A program made the translations under genes and the position numbers. Of a stretch of DNA of 64,000 nucleotides, positions 26,307 through 34,823 are shown piece after piece. The notes below the pieces were generated by a model. That model was not told where the DNA came from. It worked only from the letters and a program-made list of their open reading frames with translations, and did no database searches. The DNA comes from Amycolatopsis solani (GTDB lineage: Bacteria > Actinomycetota > Actinomycetes > Mycobacteriales > Pseudonocardiaceae). The stretch is taken from positions 2,294,001 through 2,358,000 of the forward strand of contig NZ_JAWQJT010000002.1 of NCBI RefSeq assembly GCF_033441515.1, read 5' to 3'. Positions within the stretch are counted from its first letter, which is position 1. Each line of letters opens with the position of its first letter.

Positions 26307-28023
26307 CGGAGAAGGTCAGGGTCCGGCCGCCGAGCCAGACCACGTCGGGTACGTCGGTGAGGGCGCCGCCGCGCCACAGGTCCGTGTGGCGGCGGCCCAG
26401 CGGGACAGTCACGCGCACGGCGTCGCGGGTGAACCGGACCGTGGCTTCCAGGTCGGCGAACGTCGTCAGGGCCCGGACCGGGGAGTCGCCCTCCCACAGC
26501 TGCCAGGCGATCATGCCCAGCGCCAGCGCGGCGGCCAGCGAGACGCTGTGCTCCAGAGCGCGGCTGCCCGCCACCGGCACGGCGCGGTGCTCGACGAACA
26601 GAACCCGGACCAGCTCGTCCAGGCGCCCGGACGGCAACCGGGCGGCCAGCCGGGGTTCCACGCCGCCGGTCGTCCACAGTGGAGTGCGCCAGCGCAGCCG
26701 GGTCAGCGGGTCGTCGCGCACCGGGCGCGCGTCGGTGATGAACCGGATCCCCGCCGCCGCCAGGTCCCGCAGGCTCGACGGCGGGAGCGGGCCGTCCCGG
26801 ACCAGCACGGGCGGCCGGCCGCACGCCGTCCAGTGCGGCACCAGCTCGTCCACTGTGGACGACCACGCGATCGGGAACAGGCCTTGCGCGTCGACCAGCA
26901 GCAGACCCTCGTCCACGCCCGCGATCAGCAGCGGCTCGGCGGGTTCGTGGCCGCGGCACAGCGAGAGCGCCAGCACGGCGTCCAGCACCGGCAGCGCGGA
27001 GGCGGCTTCCCTGGCGAACGCGGCCAGGTCCGGGACCGACGCCAGGCCGGCGAACGTCGCCGCGGCGACGTCGTCCGCGGGGGTCCGCCGCCAGCCGCGC
27101 TGCGGCGCGCCGAGCACCTTGTAGGCCAGTGCCGCGGCGAACAGCGGGGCCGCGCCGGCCAGCGCCGGGCCGATCGCGTCCAGGTAGCCGGTCCTGGACA
27201 GCGGGCCGGCCAGCAGGAACGGGAGCACGGAGCCGACCCTCGTCTCCCCGGACGGCCTCGGCGAGGTGGTGACGCCGCCGGGCGCAGTTTCCCCGGCCGG
27301 CGTGCCCGCCTCGGGCGGCGGGTCCAGCAGGACGGCGAGCTCTTCGCGGGTCGCGGGCGGCCGCGGGAGGGACAGCCGCCGGGCCAGTTCCGCCGCCAGG
27401 TCACCCACCGGGCCGGGGAGTCCGGCCACGACGGGCGCGCCCGGACTCCCGCCGGTTTCGCTCGCGGCGGAGCCGGGAAGTCCGCCACCGGGCTCGGAAA
27501 GCAGCGCCGACAGGTACCTCCGCACGGTTTCCTCGGGTACGAGGGCGAGCAACGCGACGAGTTCGTCCCGCGCGGCGAGTTCCTCGAACAGCTCGGCCAT
27601 CGTCGCTCCAGCCGCGGCCGCACCGAACGACGGCGGCTCGTCCACCGTGTCCACAAGGGATAGTTCAGGCGGCGATCCCGCGGGAACCGGGAAAGGCGAC
27701 GGGATCGGGAGCGCGATCGGTTCGGAGACCGTCCCGCCACCGGGCGCCGCGGCTTCGAGGACGAGCCCGGACGGCACCAGCCCGGTCCCGGCGGTCCCGG
27801 CCGCGGAAAGCCGGACGGACAGCCGCACCGGCTCGGTGATCTCGACGTCCGGGCCGTCGCCGTCGAGGAGGTCGCCGAACCGCTCGGCCAGCAGCTCCGG
27901 CAGTGCGTCGAGGACCCGCTGGACGAGGCCGCGGGGATCGGGCCCCCAGCTCCACCCACCGCGCCGGACCACCCGCACCACGCAGTGGCGCACGGTGACC
28001 TCGCCGCCGGTGGGCGCGTTCAC
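26299..28023 (-). CDS. Probable CIS tape-measure protein
   Basis: 574 residues. The N-terminal 60 residues (VRHCVVRVVRRGGW and LVQRVLDALPELLAERFGDLL then DVEITEPVRLSVRL) resemble the start of the CIS tape-measure family: a short strand, helix, then strand. The rest is Ala/Leu/Pro-rich with many helices, and the C-terminal part has LTRLRWRTPLW and SVSLAAALALGMIAWQLWEG. GTG 28,023 overlaps the previous stop (GTGA). Position directly before the AAA+ ATPase matches other CIS clusters. Low complexity makes family assignment tentative. TCCACWGTGGA palindromes lie at 26,673 and 26,849. Confidence 0.55.
   Translation of the reverse strand: MNAPTGGEVTVRHCVVRVVRRGGWSWGPDPRGLVQRVLDALPELLAERFGDLLDGDGPDVEITEPVRLSVRLSAAGTAGTGLVPSGLVLEAAAPGGGTVSEPIALPIPSPFPVPAGSPPELSLVDTVDEPPSFGAAAAGATMAELFEELAARDELVALLALVPEETVRRYLSALLSEPGGGLPGSAASETGGSPGAPVVAGLPGPVGDLAAELARRLSLPRPPATREELAVLLDPPPEAGTPAGETAPGGVTTSPRPSGETRVGSVLPFLLAGPLSRTGYLDAIGPALAGAAPLFAAALAYKVLGAPQRGWRRTPADDVAAATFAGLASVPDLAAFAREAASALPVLDAVLALSLCRGHEPAEPLLIAGVDEGLLLVDAQGLFPIAWSSTVDELVPHWTACGRPPVLVRDGPLPPSSLRDLAAAGIRFITDARPVRDDPLTRLRWRTPLWTTGGVEPRLAARLPSGRLDELVRVLFVEHRAVPVAGSRALEHSVSLAAALALGMIAWQLWEGDSPVRALTTFADLEATVRFTRDAVRVTVPLGRRHTDLWRGGALTDVPDVVWLGGRTLTFSGG
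26673..26683. repeat. TCCACWGTGGA palindrome, copy 1
   Basis: Perfect copy inside the tape-measure candidate. In this gene it is read as part of TPLWT, a different frame from the STVD reading at the other genic copies. Confidence 0.7.
26849..26859. repeat. TCCACWGTGGA palindrome, copy 2
   Basis: Perfect copy inside the tape-measure candidate, read as Ser-Thr-Val-Asp with the rare ACT codon. Confidence 0.7.
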
Positions 28024-28541
28024 TTGGTGACCTCCTCCAGCCGGCCCGCCCAGCCCGCGACCAGCAGCAGCACGGCGTGCGCGCCCGCGCCCACCGTGAG
28101 CGGCAGCGACACGTGGTCGGCGTCCTTCTTGACCTTCCCGGTCACCGGCAGCGTGTCCGGGCCCTCGGAGACCAGCGCGAACACGGCGGTGTCCTCGGTC
28201 GCCGGGCCCGGCAGCTTGACCAGCAGCCCGGTCGGGTCGAAGACCGGCGCGTCGGGCAGGTCCGCCAGTTTCGCCAGCGCCGGCTTCACCGGCTGGCCGC
28301 TCACCAGCGTGACGCCGTAGGCCAGCGGTTCGACGAACACCGCCGGCTGGTCGTCGGCCTCGTGCACGGCCAGTTCCCGGCCCGCCAGTGCAAGGGTCAC
28401 CACTTCGCCCGACTGCAGCGAAAGCCGCACCGGCAGCGCGTCGCCGACCAGCGCGGCCGCGGCCGGCACCGGCGTGCCGATCGCCTTGACCGCACCGACC
28501 ACGGTGCCGGTGCTCGATTCGTAGACCGCGAAAACGCTCAC
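28020..28541 (-). CDS. Hypothetical CIS operon protein, 173 aa
   Basis: 173 residues, start MSVFAVYESSTGTVVG. It is mostly alternating beta-type sequence with Gly/Pro turns (GREL, PVTGKVKKDADHVSLPLTVG) and no signal peptide or membrane helix. GTG 28,541 lies 2 bases after the previous stop, and its own stop overlaps the next start by 4 bases, so it is part of the same translationally coupled operon. I do not recognise the family. By position it could be a structural or fibre-associated component. Confidence 0.7.
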   Translation of the reverse strand: MSVFAVYESSTGTVVGAVKAIGTPVPAAAALVGDALPVRLSLQSGEVVTLALAGRELAVHEADDQPAVFVEPLAYGVTLVSGQPVKPALAKLADLPDAPVFDPTGLLVKLPGPATEDTAVFALVSEGPDTLPVTGKVKKDADHVSLPLTVGAGAHAVLLLVAGWAGRLEEVTK

Positions 28542-28543
28542 CG

Positions 28544-29671
28544 TCAGCCACCCCCGCTCGTCGCCGCGACCGTCGCCAGTACCAGGAAGTCGACCGAGCC
28601 CGGTGTCTCGGTGACCGCGGGCCCCACGCCCGGGTCGTAGGTCCGCAGCCGGCACCGGACCCGGCGGTCACCGTCCACAGTGGCCTCCGACGGCACGGTG
28701 AGCCCGGACCCGGACGGCGGGATCCGCGGGGTCACGAAGACGTGCAGCGACACGCGGCCGTCGGCGAGCTCCGCCGGCGTGACCCCGGACGGCAGCGGCA
28801 GCACCATGCCGTCCGTCGCGCTGCCGGACGTCGCCAGCACGCTGCCCGCCGAGATCTGGCCGGAGAAGCTGCCCGCGATGGTCAGGTTCCCGTTGGACTC
28901 CACCGTCAGCAGTGGATCGACGTCGCCCGTTCCCTTGTACAGCCCGTAGACCAGGGTCGGCGCGGCCGTGCCGGACAGCACCAGCGCGGGCTTGCCCTCC
29001 TGGAACTCCGGCAGGGTGCGCAGCGCCAGCGAGCCCGACCGGGCCGACACGGTGTCCGCGCGCACCCCGACGTACCGCGGCCCGACCCCGCGCGCCGCCG
29101 GGAACACCGCCGTGAAGTGCCCCGCGGTCCACTGGACGAACCCGAGCAGCACCAGCCACTGCGCGGGCGGGGCCGCCGGGGCGTCGGCCACCGCGGGCGG
29201 CTGCTGGTCGGCCACCAGCCGCTCGTCGCCGAGCCGCCGGAAGAGGATCTGGTAGGACTCCTCCACCCGGGTCGGCCCGGCGGTGCCGGCGCACGACGAC
29301 GGACCGGTCGCCTGCTGGGCGCGGTCGGCGGCGGTGAGGAACACCGGGTACGGCTCGGTCGTCGGCCCGTCGGCACCGTTGACGGCCTCGAAGTCCGCCT
29401 CCGACAGCACGACCGTCGACGGCACGACGATCTCCCGGCCGGTCCCGTCGACCGCGAGCCCGGCGTGCACGCTCACTTCGACGAACCGGTCGCCCGACAC
29501 CGGATCGGTCCGGTTTTCGGTCGTCATGCCGAGCCCGTCGGCGATGCCCCAGTCGTGCGAGAGGCGCGCGTGCCGGACGGCCGCCGAGCGGGCGTAGGCG
29601 ACGGTCGCCGCGAGGTCCGCGGCGGCGAGCACCTGCCCCTCGTGGAACTCCGGGCGCAGTGGACCGGTCAC
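28544..29671 (-). CDS. CIS-associated F..GQ protein C with fibre-like C-terminus
   Basis: 375 residues. The N-terminal module (PEFHEGQVLAAADL at 7-20, then 19 residues, then DWGIADGL at 40-47, then LAVDGTGREIVVP) aligns without gaps to those of the two upstream genes. The C-terminal half has LTVESNGNLTIAGSFSG and SGSATDGMVLPLP, resembling phage tail-fibre shaft segments. Unlike its paralogs it lacks Cys in the second block and has only one cysteine overall. The GTG start overlaps the previous stop. Possibly a spike or fibre subunit; the exact role is unknown. Confidence 0.72.
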   Translation of the reverse strand: MTGPLRPEFHEGQVLAAADLAATVAYARSAAVRHARLSHDWGIADGLGMTTENRTDPVSGDRFVEVSVHAGLAVDGTGREIVVPSTVVLSEADFEAVNGADGPTTEPYPVFLTAADRAQQATGPSSCAGTAGPTRVEESYQILFRRLGDERLVADQQPPAVADAPAAPPAQWLVLLGFVQWTAGHFTAVFPAARGVGPRYVGVRADTVSARSGSLALRTLPEFQEGKPALVLSGTAAPTLVYGLYKGTGDVDPLLTVESNGNLTIAGSFSGQISAGSVLATSGSATDGMVLPLPSGVTPAELADGRVSLHVFVTPRIPPSGSGLTVPSEATVDGDRRVRCRLRTYDPGVGPAVTETPGSVDFLVLATVAATSGGG

Positions 29672-31692
29672 GACGACTCACCCGACCGCGGCTTGCGGGC
29701 GGTACCGCCGCTGCGGGCCGAGGACGACCGGCCCCGCCGCGGCGGCGGCTTCGGTTTCACCGTCTGCGCCTCGTCGTCCGCCCCGGCGTCGGCGTCGGCG
29801 TCGGCCTCGGTTTCGGGGGCGCTCTCCAGGTCCGCGAGCCGGTCGGACAGCCGTTCCGGCAGCTCGTCCCGCACCTGCGAGACCTGCTCGCGCGCGGTGT
29901 CCAGCTGGCCCCGCAACGCCTCCACGGTCGCGACCAGGTCGCTCACCTGCCCCCGCAGCGCGTTCATCTCCTGCAGGCTGTCGGTCACCTCGGCCGGCAC
30001 GGTGTACACCTGCTCGCGCACCGGCTTCGGCACGGTCTCCCCCGGCGCCGGGGTCACCAGGAGGTCCCACATCCGCTCCAGCGGGCCGCGCGGCCGCCAC
30101 TTCTCGAGCAGCCGCGGCACGTACGGCCGCGGGATCGCCCCGGATTCCGGCACACCGGGCGGCCGGTACACCGGCGTGGGCTGGCAGCACACCTGCTCGG
30201 CGAAGTGGCGCAGCTGGTAAAGCTTCGGCAGCCACTCGCCGTAGGCCGAGCCGCCGGGCAGCACCTGTTCCCGGGTCGCCGAGCAGACGCGCACGACGTC
30301 GCAGCCGTCCAGCTCCAGGTGCGCGAGCAGCACGTCGTTGTCGGCGCAGGCGGTGCACGGCGGGTTCAGCGTCGAGCAGGCCGCGTCGGTGACGAACCGG
30401 CGCACGTACGTCGTCAGCTTCCCGGCCGCGTCCGTGAGCAGGCCCAGGTCGGCGACGGTCAGCCGCTGCATCTGGTCCGGCTCGGGGATCGGCAGCGGCT
30501 GCGGGATGGCGACCTTGCGGACGTCGTCGTGCAGCGCGCAGTCCGCGATGCCGTCCACCCGGTCCAGCCGGCCGAGCAGCCATTCCCGGATCCGCACGAG
30601 GTCGGCCCGGAACTCCGCCTCCAGCACGTTGTCCAGCGGCGTGCCCTGGGCCAGCAGGCGGAGCTCGATGGGGGCGTCGGGATCGGGCGTGGCCACCCGG
30701 TTCTTCGCCTCCGCCAGGACGGCGAGCGCGATCTGCCGGTGCGCGAGCTCGGGCCAGACCTCTTCGGGCTTGGTCTTGGCCAGCCGGTCGCAGGCCGCGC
30801 CGAGCTCCTGCCGGGCGGTGTCGATCGCGCCGAGGTCTTCGTACTTGGCCCGCAGCTCCTGCTGCGCCGCCTCGCCGTAGGTGTCGTACCGGGCGATGGC
30901 ACTGGCGAGCGCCCGCACGTACTCGGTCTGCTGCCGGGCCTCCGGCGGTTGCGGGTCGCCGCCGGCGCCCGCCTTCAGCTGGGCGAGGCTGTCCCGGTAG
31001 CGGACGATGTCGGCGTCCTCGAACCGGATCGTCCGGGTCGAGGAGCCGCCGGCGACCGCCATCGGGTCCAGGTAGTGCCCGAGCCGCTGGCTCAGCAGGC
31101 GGACCTGCTCGTAGGCGTTCTTGCCCCCGATCCGCGCGAGCAGCTTGGTGGCCGGGTTGTACCGGTGGTCGTCGGTCGTGTCGCACTTGACGACGAACCG
31201 GAAGCCCTCCTCGACGCGGGACGGCACGCACCCCGGAGCCGGGCACGGCTCCTCGGTGGCGAACGGCGCGACCGGGCCGGTCATGCTCTCCTCGTACCGC
31301 ACGAAGAGCCCGAAGTGGCGCTGGTCGTCGTCGCACGGGTCACCGCAGTGCACCCCCGGCGACGACACCCGCAGCTCGCGCACGAGCGCCTGCACGTCGA
31401 CCTTCTCGCTGCAGGACAGCACGATGTCGTTGCCGCAGCAGTCGAGGGCGTGCCCGGGGTGTACGAGCACCGTGCCGCCCGCGCACGAGTCGCAGGACAC
31501 CTCGAGCCCGCACACGACGCCCGGGCCGGACAGCGTCCGGTTGTGCAGCCGGTCCTTCCCGGCCACGTAGTCGGTCAGCAGCGTGAGGTCGTCCTCGGTG
31601 AGCAGCTGCCCCGCGAAGAACCGCGGCCGGACGAACGCGGCGGGGAAGGCCGGCGCCCCGCCGCACCCGCACCCGCAATCGGTCTTGCTCAT
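29668..31692 (-). CDS. CIS-associated F..GQ protein B, Cys-rich with coiled coil
   Basis: 674 residues. The start MSKTDCGCGCGG suggests a metal-binding tip. The shared N-terminal module follows (FFAGQLLTEDDL at 25-36, 19 residues, GPGVVCGL at 56-63), then several Cys pairs (SCDSCAGG, DCCGND, HCGDPCDD). The middle is largely helical; near the C-terminus a coiled coil is likely (LRGQLDTAREQVSQVRDEL), followed by an acidic DADADAGADD stretch and a basic Arg/Lys/Ser-rich end. ATG overlaps the previous stop (ATGA). It is the largest of the three paralogs; function unknown, probably structural or baseplate-associated. Confidence 0.72.
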   Translation of the reverse strand: MSKTDCGCGCGGAPAFPAAFVRPRFFAGQLLTEDDLTLLTDYVAGKDRLHNRTLSGPGVVCGLEVSCDSCAGGTVLVHPGHALDCCGNDIVLSCSEKVDVQALVRELRVSSPGVHCGDPCDDDQRHFGLFVRYEESMTGPVAPFATEEPCPAPGCVPSRVEEGFRFVVKCDTTDDHRYNPATKLLARIGGKNAYEQVRLLSQRLGHYLDPMAVAGGSSTRTIRFEDADIVRYRDSLAQLKAGAGGDPQPPEARQQTEYVRALASAIARYDTYGEAAQQELRAKYEDLGAIDTARQELGAACDRLAKTKPEEVWPELAHRQIALAVLAEAKNRVATPDPDAPIELRLLAQGTPLDNVLEAEFRADLVRIREWLLGRLDRVDGIADCALHDDVRKVAIPQPLPIPEPDQMQRLTVADLGLLTDAAGKLTTYVRRFVTDAACSTLNPPCTACADNDVLLAHLELDGCDVVRVCSATREQVLPGGSAYGEWLPKLYQLRHFAEQVCCQPTPVYRPPGVPESGAIPRPYVPRLLEKWRPRGPLERMWDLLVTPAPGETVPKPVREQVYTVPAEVTDSLQEMNALRGQVSDLVATVEALRGQLDTAREQVSQVRDELPERLSDRLADLESAPETEADADADAGADDEAQTVKPKPPPRRGRSSSARSGGTARKPRSGESS

Positions 31693-32891
31693 GAACGCTC
31701 CTCGGTGATGAAGAACCAGCTCTCGAAGACGTCGCCGCCCGCGCCGGTGCCGGACGTCCACGGCCCGATACCGGTCGGCGGCACGAGGCAGCCGGTCGGG
31801 TCGGGCTCGGGCTTCGGGTCGTGGCCGTGGTCGGTCTCGGTTTCGACGTCGGCGTCCGCCTTCGCGTGGCCGATGAACGGGACGCGGCCGCCGACGTTGG
31901 TGCCGTCGACGGGACGGCAGCAGTGGTCGAGGATGAACGCGGCGCGGACGGTGATCAGCACGCGGTCGCCGTCCTGCAGGGTCTCGCGGGTCGTCTGGCG
32001 GTAGCGGAAGTGGTCGGTGAATTCGCCGTCCTTGTCGGTGGGCTCTTCGAACTTGCCGCCCATGTACCAGGTGTCGGCGTTGCGGCCGGCGCCGCCTTCG
32101 ATCACCTGGATCTCCACCACGCCGCGGCGCAGGCTGTCGACGCGGACGCCGTCGGAGAACTCGACGACCAGGCCGCCCGAGTTCTTCTGCGTGCCGAGCA
32201 GCTCCTTGGCCTCGTTGACCGTGTAGGTGTGGCCGTGCTTCCAGTTGACGCCGGTGATCACGGTCGGCACGCGGCGGCCGAAGAACCGGCGGACGTCGAG
32301 GTGGATCTGCTCTTCGCGGACCGGCTTCGCGAAGTCGACGTCGTCGATCCTGGCCAGCCACAGGACTTTGTGCTCGCACCGGGTGCAGCAGGTCTCGCAG
32401 CGCTCGTCCTTCGGCGGCGTCCTGGTGGTGACGCGGACGCAGTAGCTTTCCTCGGTGTAGCCGAAGTCGCAGTCCGAAGTGTCCGCGCAGGCGGAGTTGA
32501 ACACCGTGCGGGTCGGCTCGACCGGGCGCTCGGTGTACTCGACGCCGACCCACACCGTCGTCCCGGTGCGCTCGTCCTCGGGCAGCGCGTCCCACAGGTC
32601 GATCGCGCAGCTGCCGGGCACGAGCACTTCGTTGCCGTCGCAGTCGACGCCGAGCCCGCTGGTGATGTGCACCTTGGCGTGGTGCTCGTGCTTCTCCTTA
32701 TCGTCCGACGGCGGCGCGGGTTCCACGAACAGCCCGCACACCACGCCGTAGCCGAGCAGGCAGCGCATCCGCAGCTTCAGCTTCTCGCGGAAGTACTCCT
32801 GCTCCCGCTGGAAGTCGCGGGCGGTGAGCAGCTGGCCGTGGAAGTACCGCAACCGGCGGAAGGGCTGTTCCTCTGTCGTTGCCTCGGTCAT
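31689..32891 (-). CDS. CIS-associated F..GQ protein A, Cys-rich
   Basis: 400 residues. The shared N-terminal module is RYFHGQLLTARDF (15-27), 19 residues, then GYGVVCGL (47-54), followed by a GLGVDCDGNEVLVPG motif as in the paralogs. The middle has a cysteine cluster CETCCTRCEHK and other Cys pairs (NSACADTSDC) that may bind zinc. A beta-rich C-terminal half contains RVLITVRAAFILDHCC. The same N-terminal signature occurs in other phage-tail-like gene clusters, but I know no demonstrated function. It lies 16 bp downstream of the gpI-type gene. Confidence 0.72.
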   Translation of the reverse strand: MTEATTEEQPFRRLRYFHGQLLTARDFQREQEYFREKLKLRMRCLLGYGVVCGLFVEPAPPSDDKEKHEHHAKVHITSGLGVDCDGNEVLVPGSCAIDLWDALPEDERTGTTVWVGVEYTERPVEPTRTVFNSACADTSDCDFGYTEESYCVRVTTRTPPKDERCETCCTRCEHKVLWLARIDDVDFAKPVREEQIHLDVRRFFGRRVPTVITGVNWKHGHTYTVNEAKELLGTQKNSGGLVVEFSDGVRVDSLRRGVVEIQVIEGGAGRNADTWYMGGKFEEPTDKDGEFTDHFRYRQTTRETLQDGDRVLITVRAAFILDHCCRPVDGTNVGGRVPFIGHAKADADVETETDHGHDPKPEPDPTGCLVPPTGIGPWTSGTGAGGDVFESWFFITEERS

Positions 32892-32906
32892 CTCTTCCCT
32901 GTCCTC

Positions 32907-34823
32907 TCAAGACACTCGCGTGTGGACCCCGACCGCGGACACCACGCCGACGCTCACCCCGTGGCGGGCGCCCCGTGGCCCGGGCCTCAGTACTCCGTCG
33001 TGGTTCAAGCGCACGCCGCCCACCACCGGCGGCGGCAGCGGGACGAACGCCGTGTCGACCCCGACCGCCGACCGCGTGCCGACCACGAACCCCGTCCCGC
33101 CGGCGCGCACCGATCCCCTCGTGTGCGCGGGCGCCTGCCGGACCACCAGGCGCCGCACCGCTTCCTCGTCGGCCGCGCCGGCCGGCAGCAGGACCCGGAA
33201 CCGGTGGGCGTGCTCGGTGAGGGGGTCGGTGTCCGGGTCGCCGAACGCCCGCAGCGGCGTCGCGCCCAGCGTCGAGGTGTCCAGCCGCAGCCGTGACGAC
33301 GAGCGGCCGAACAACCGCACCGAGCCCAGGCCGCGAGCCGTCGGCGGCGCCGCGGTCGCGCGCACCTGCGCCCAGTGGCGGTCGCCGGCCAGTTCGTCGA
33401 TGACCGGGGTGGTGGCGAAGACGATCTCGATCGCGTCCTTCAGCGCGCCCGGCGTCCCGCGCCGCCGGTACAGCCCGGGCGCGGCGGTGATCAGCCGCCG
33501 GCGTGTTTCCGCGTCCCAGCCCGCTTCGAACGACAGGCCGAGCAGCCCGGCCAGCCACGGCAGCGCCCCGTCCGGCACGCCGTCCGGGTCGAGCAGCGCC
33601 GGGTAGCGCTCGACGACCCGGTCGATCTCGGCCGTGGTCGCGTCGAACAGGGACAGGAACCGCTCGGTGAAGTCGTCCGCCGCCGGGTCCTGCCGGAACG
33701 CCGCGGGCAGCAGGTCCGCGCTGGTGGACCGCGGGAAGTCGAGCCGGATCCGGTGCAGGACCGGCGTCGCCGACGAGTCGCCCGACAACCGCGCGCGGAC
33801 CGTGAGGTAGCGCCCGGGCGGCTGGTCGACGAGGAAGTCGGTGACCCCCGCGGGCGCGGTCTGCCAGTCGCTGTCGGCGAACTTCTCGTCTTCGGAGACC
33901 ACGATCGACACCGACACCGCGGTGCCCGCCGGCACGTCCGCGTCGACCCGGACCCGGTGCCAGCGGCAGCGCGAGATCCCGCTGTCGATCCGGGAGGTGG
34001 TGAACTCGCCCCGGGTGACGAACGGCCCGGCCTCCGGCGCCTGCTCTTCCCACGGCTGCCCGTCCCAGTCGTAGCAGGAGGTCACCTCGCCGTCGGGACC
34101 CGGCTCGCGCAGGCAGAAGCCGTCGTCGTCCGCTCGGACGAGACCGCTGGGCGGCAGCGCGGCCGCCAGCTCGTCCACTGTGGACTCGTGGCCGTCGCGG
34201 TAGATCCGGAACTCCCCGGCTTCCTCGGTGAGCAGCCAGATCGTGCGGCCGGGGCCGGTGCGGACGCCGATGATCTCGCCCCGGACGTGCGTGCGCACGA
34301 CCTCGCAGAGCCGCCCGTCGGCGCCGTAGCGCCACAGCCGGTCGCTGCCCGCGCGGGACACGAGCACCTGCTCGTCCTGCGCGAGCGCGACGACCTTCGC
34401 GCGCCGGAGCCCGATCACCGCGACCAGGTGGTCGCCTTCGTTGCGCCACACGAAGACCCGGCCGGCGTCGACCACGGCGATCCGGTGCCCGCGCGCGGCC
34501 ACGGCCGTCGGCGCGCGCAGCAGCCGGGGGTCGCAGTAAGGCGCCCAGACGGGCAGCCAGCCACCCGCGCAGGTGTCCCGGCGCAGCAGCCGCGCCCCGG
34601 ACAGGAGGTACCACGCGCACGGCTGGCAGCCGGGCGCCAGCCGGGGATCGGGGAACCACGGCAGCAGTTGCGCCCGGGTCGGGCCGTCCGGGGACGCACC
34701 TTCGTAGGCGAGCCGGACGCCGGCCTCGTCCTCGAACCCGACGAGGTTCGCGACGACGTCCTGGTCCCACCCGACGACGTCGTCGAGCAGCCGGAAGGTG
34801 ACGGTGGTCGGTGTGCACGTCAT
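32907..34823 (-). CDS. gpI-type baseplate protein with propeller-like N-terminus
   Basis: 638 residues. About residues 90-280 contain repeated short beta blades (GRVFVWRNEGDHLVAVIG, DRLWRYGADGRLCEVV, IWLLTEEAGEFRIYRDG), suggesting a beta-propeller. The C-terminal half is a P2 gpI/phage tail I domain: LLPAAFRQD, FLSLFDATTAEIDRVVERYP, LPWLAGLLGL and YRRRGTPGALKDAIEI. In contractile tails this protein completes the baseplate wedge and holds fibres. ATG overlaps the previous stop (ATGA). A TCCACWGTGGA copy lies at 34,174. Confidence 0.82.
   Translation of the reverse strand: MTCTPTTVTFRLLDDVVGWDQDVVANLVGFEDEAGVRLAYEGASPDGPTRAQLLPWFPDPRLAPGCQPCAWYLLSGARLLRRDTCAGGWLPVWAPYCDPRLLRAPTAVAARGHRIAVVDAGRVFVWRNEGDHLVAVIGLRRAKVVALAQDEQVLVSRAGSDRLWRYGADGRLCEVVRTHVRGEIIGVRTGPGRTIWLLTEEAGEFRIYRDGHESTVDELAAALPPSGLVRADDDGFCLREPGPDGEVTSCYDWDGQPWEEQAPEAGPFVTRGEFTTSRIDSGISRCRWHRVRVDADVPAGTAVSVSIVVSEDEKFADSDWQTAPAGVTDFLVDQPPGRYLTVRARLSGDSSATPVLHRIRLDFPRSTSADLLPAAFRQDPAADDFTERFLSLFDATTAEIDRVVERYPALLDPDGVPDGALPWLAGLLGLSFEAGWDAETRRRLITAAPGLYRRRGTPGALKDAIEIVFATTPVIDELAGDRHWAQVRATAAPPTARGLGSVRLFGRSSSRLRLDTSTLGATPLRAFGDPDTDPLTEHAHRFRVLLPAGAADEEAVRRLVVRQAPAHTRGSVRAGGTGFVVGTRSAVGVDTAFVPLPPPVVGGVRLNHDGVLRPGPRGARHGVSVGVVSAVGVHTRVS
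34174..34184. repeat. TCCACWGTGGA palindrome, copy 3
   Basis: Perfect copy in the gpI-type gene, read as Ser-Thr-Val-Asp using the rare ACT codon. Confidence 0.7.

Noticed and set aside
23361..26360. Long plus-strand frame from the IS end across the ATPase gene
   Set aside because: The first part is the G-rich repeat tract and the rest is antisense to the well-supported ATPase.
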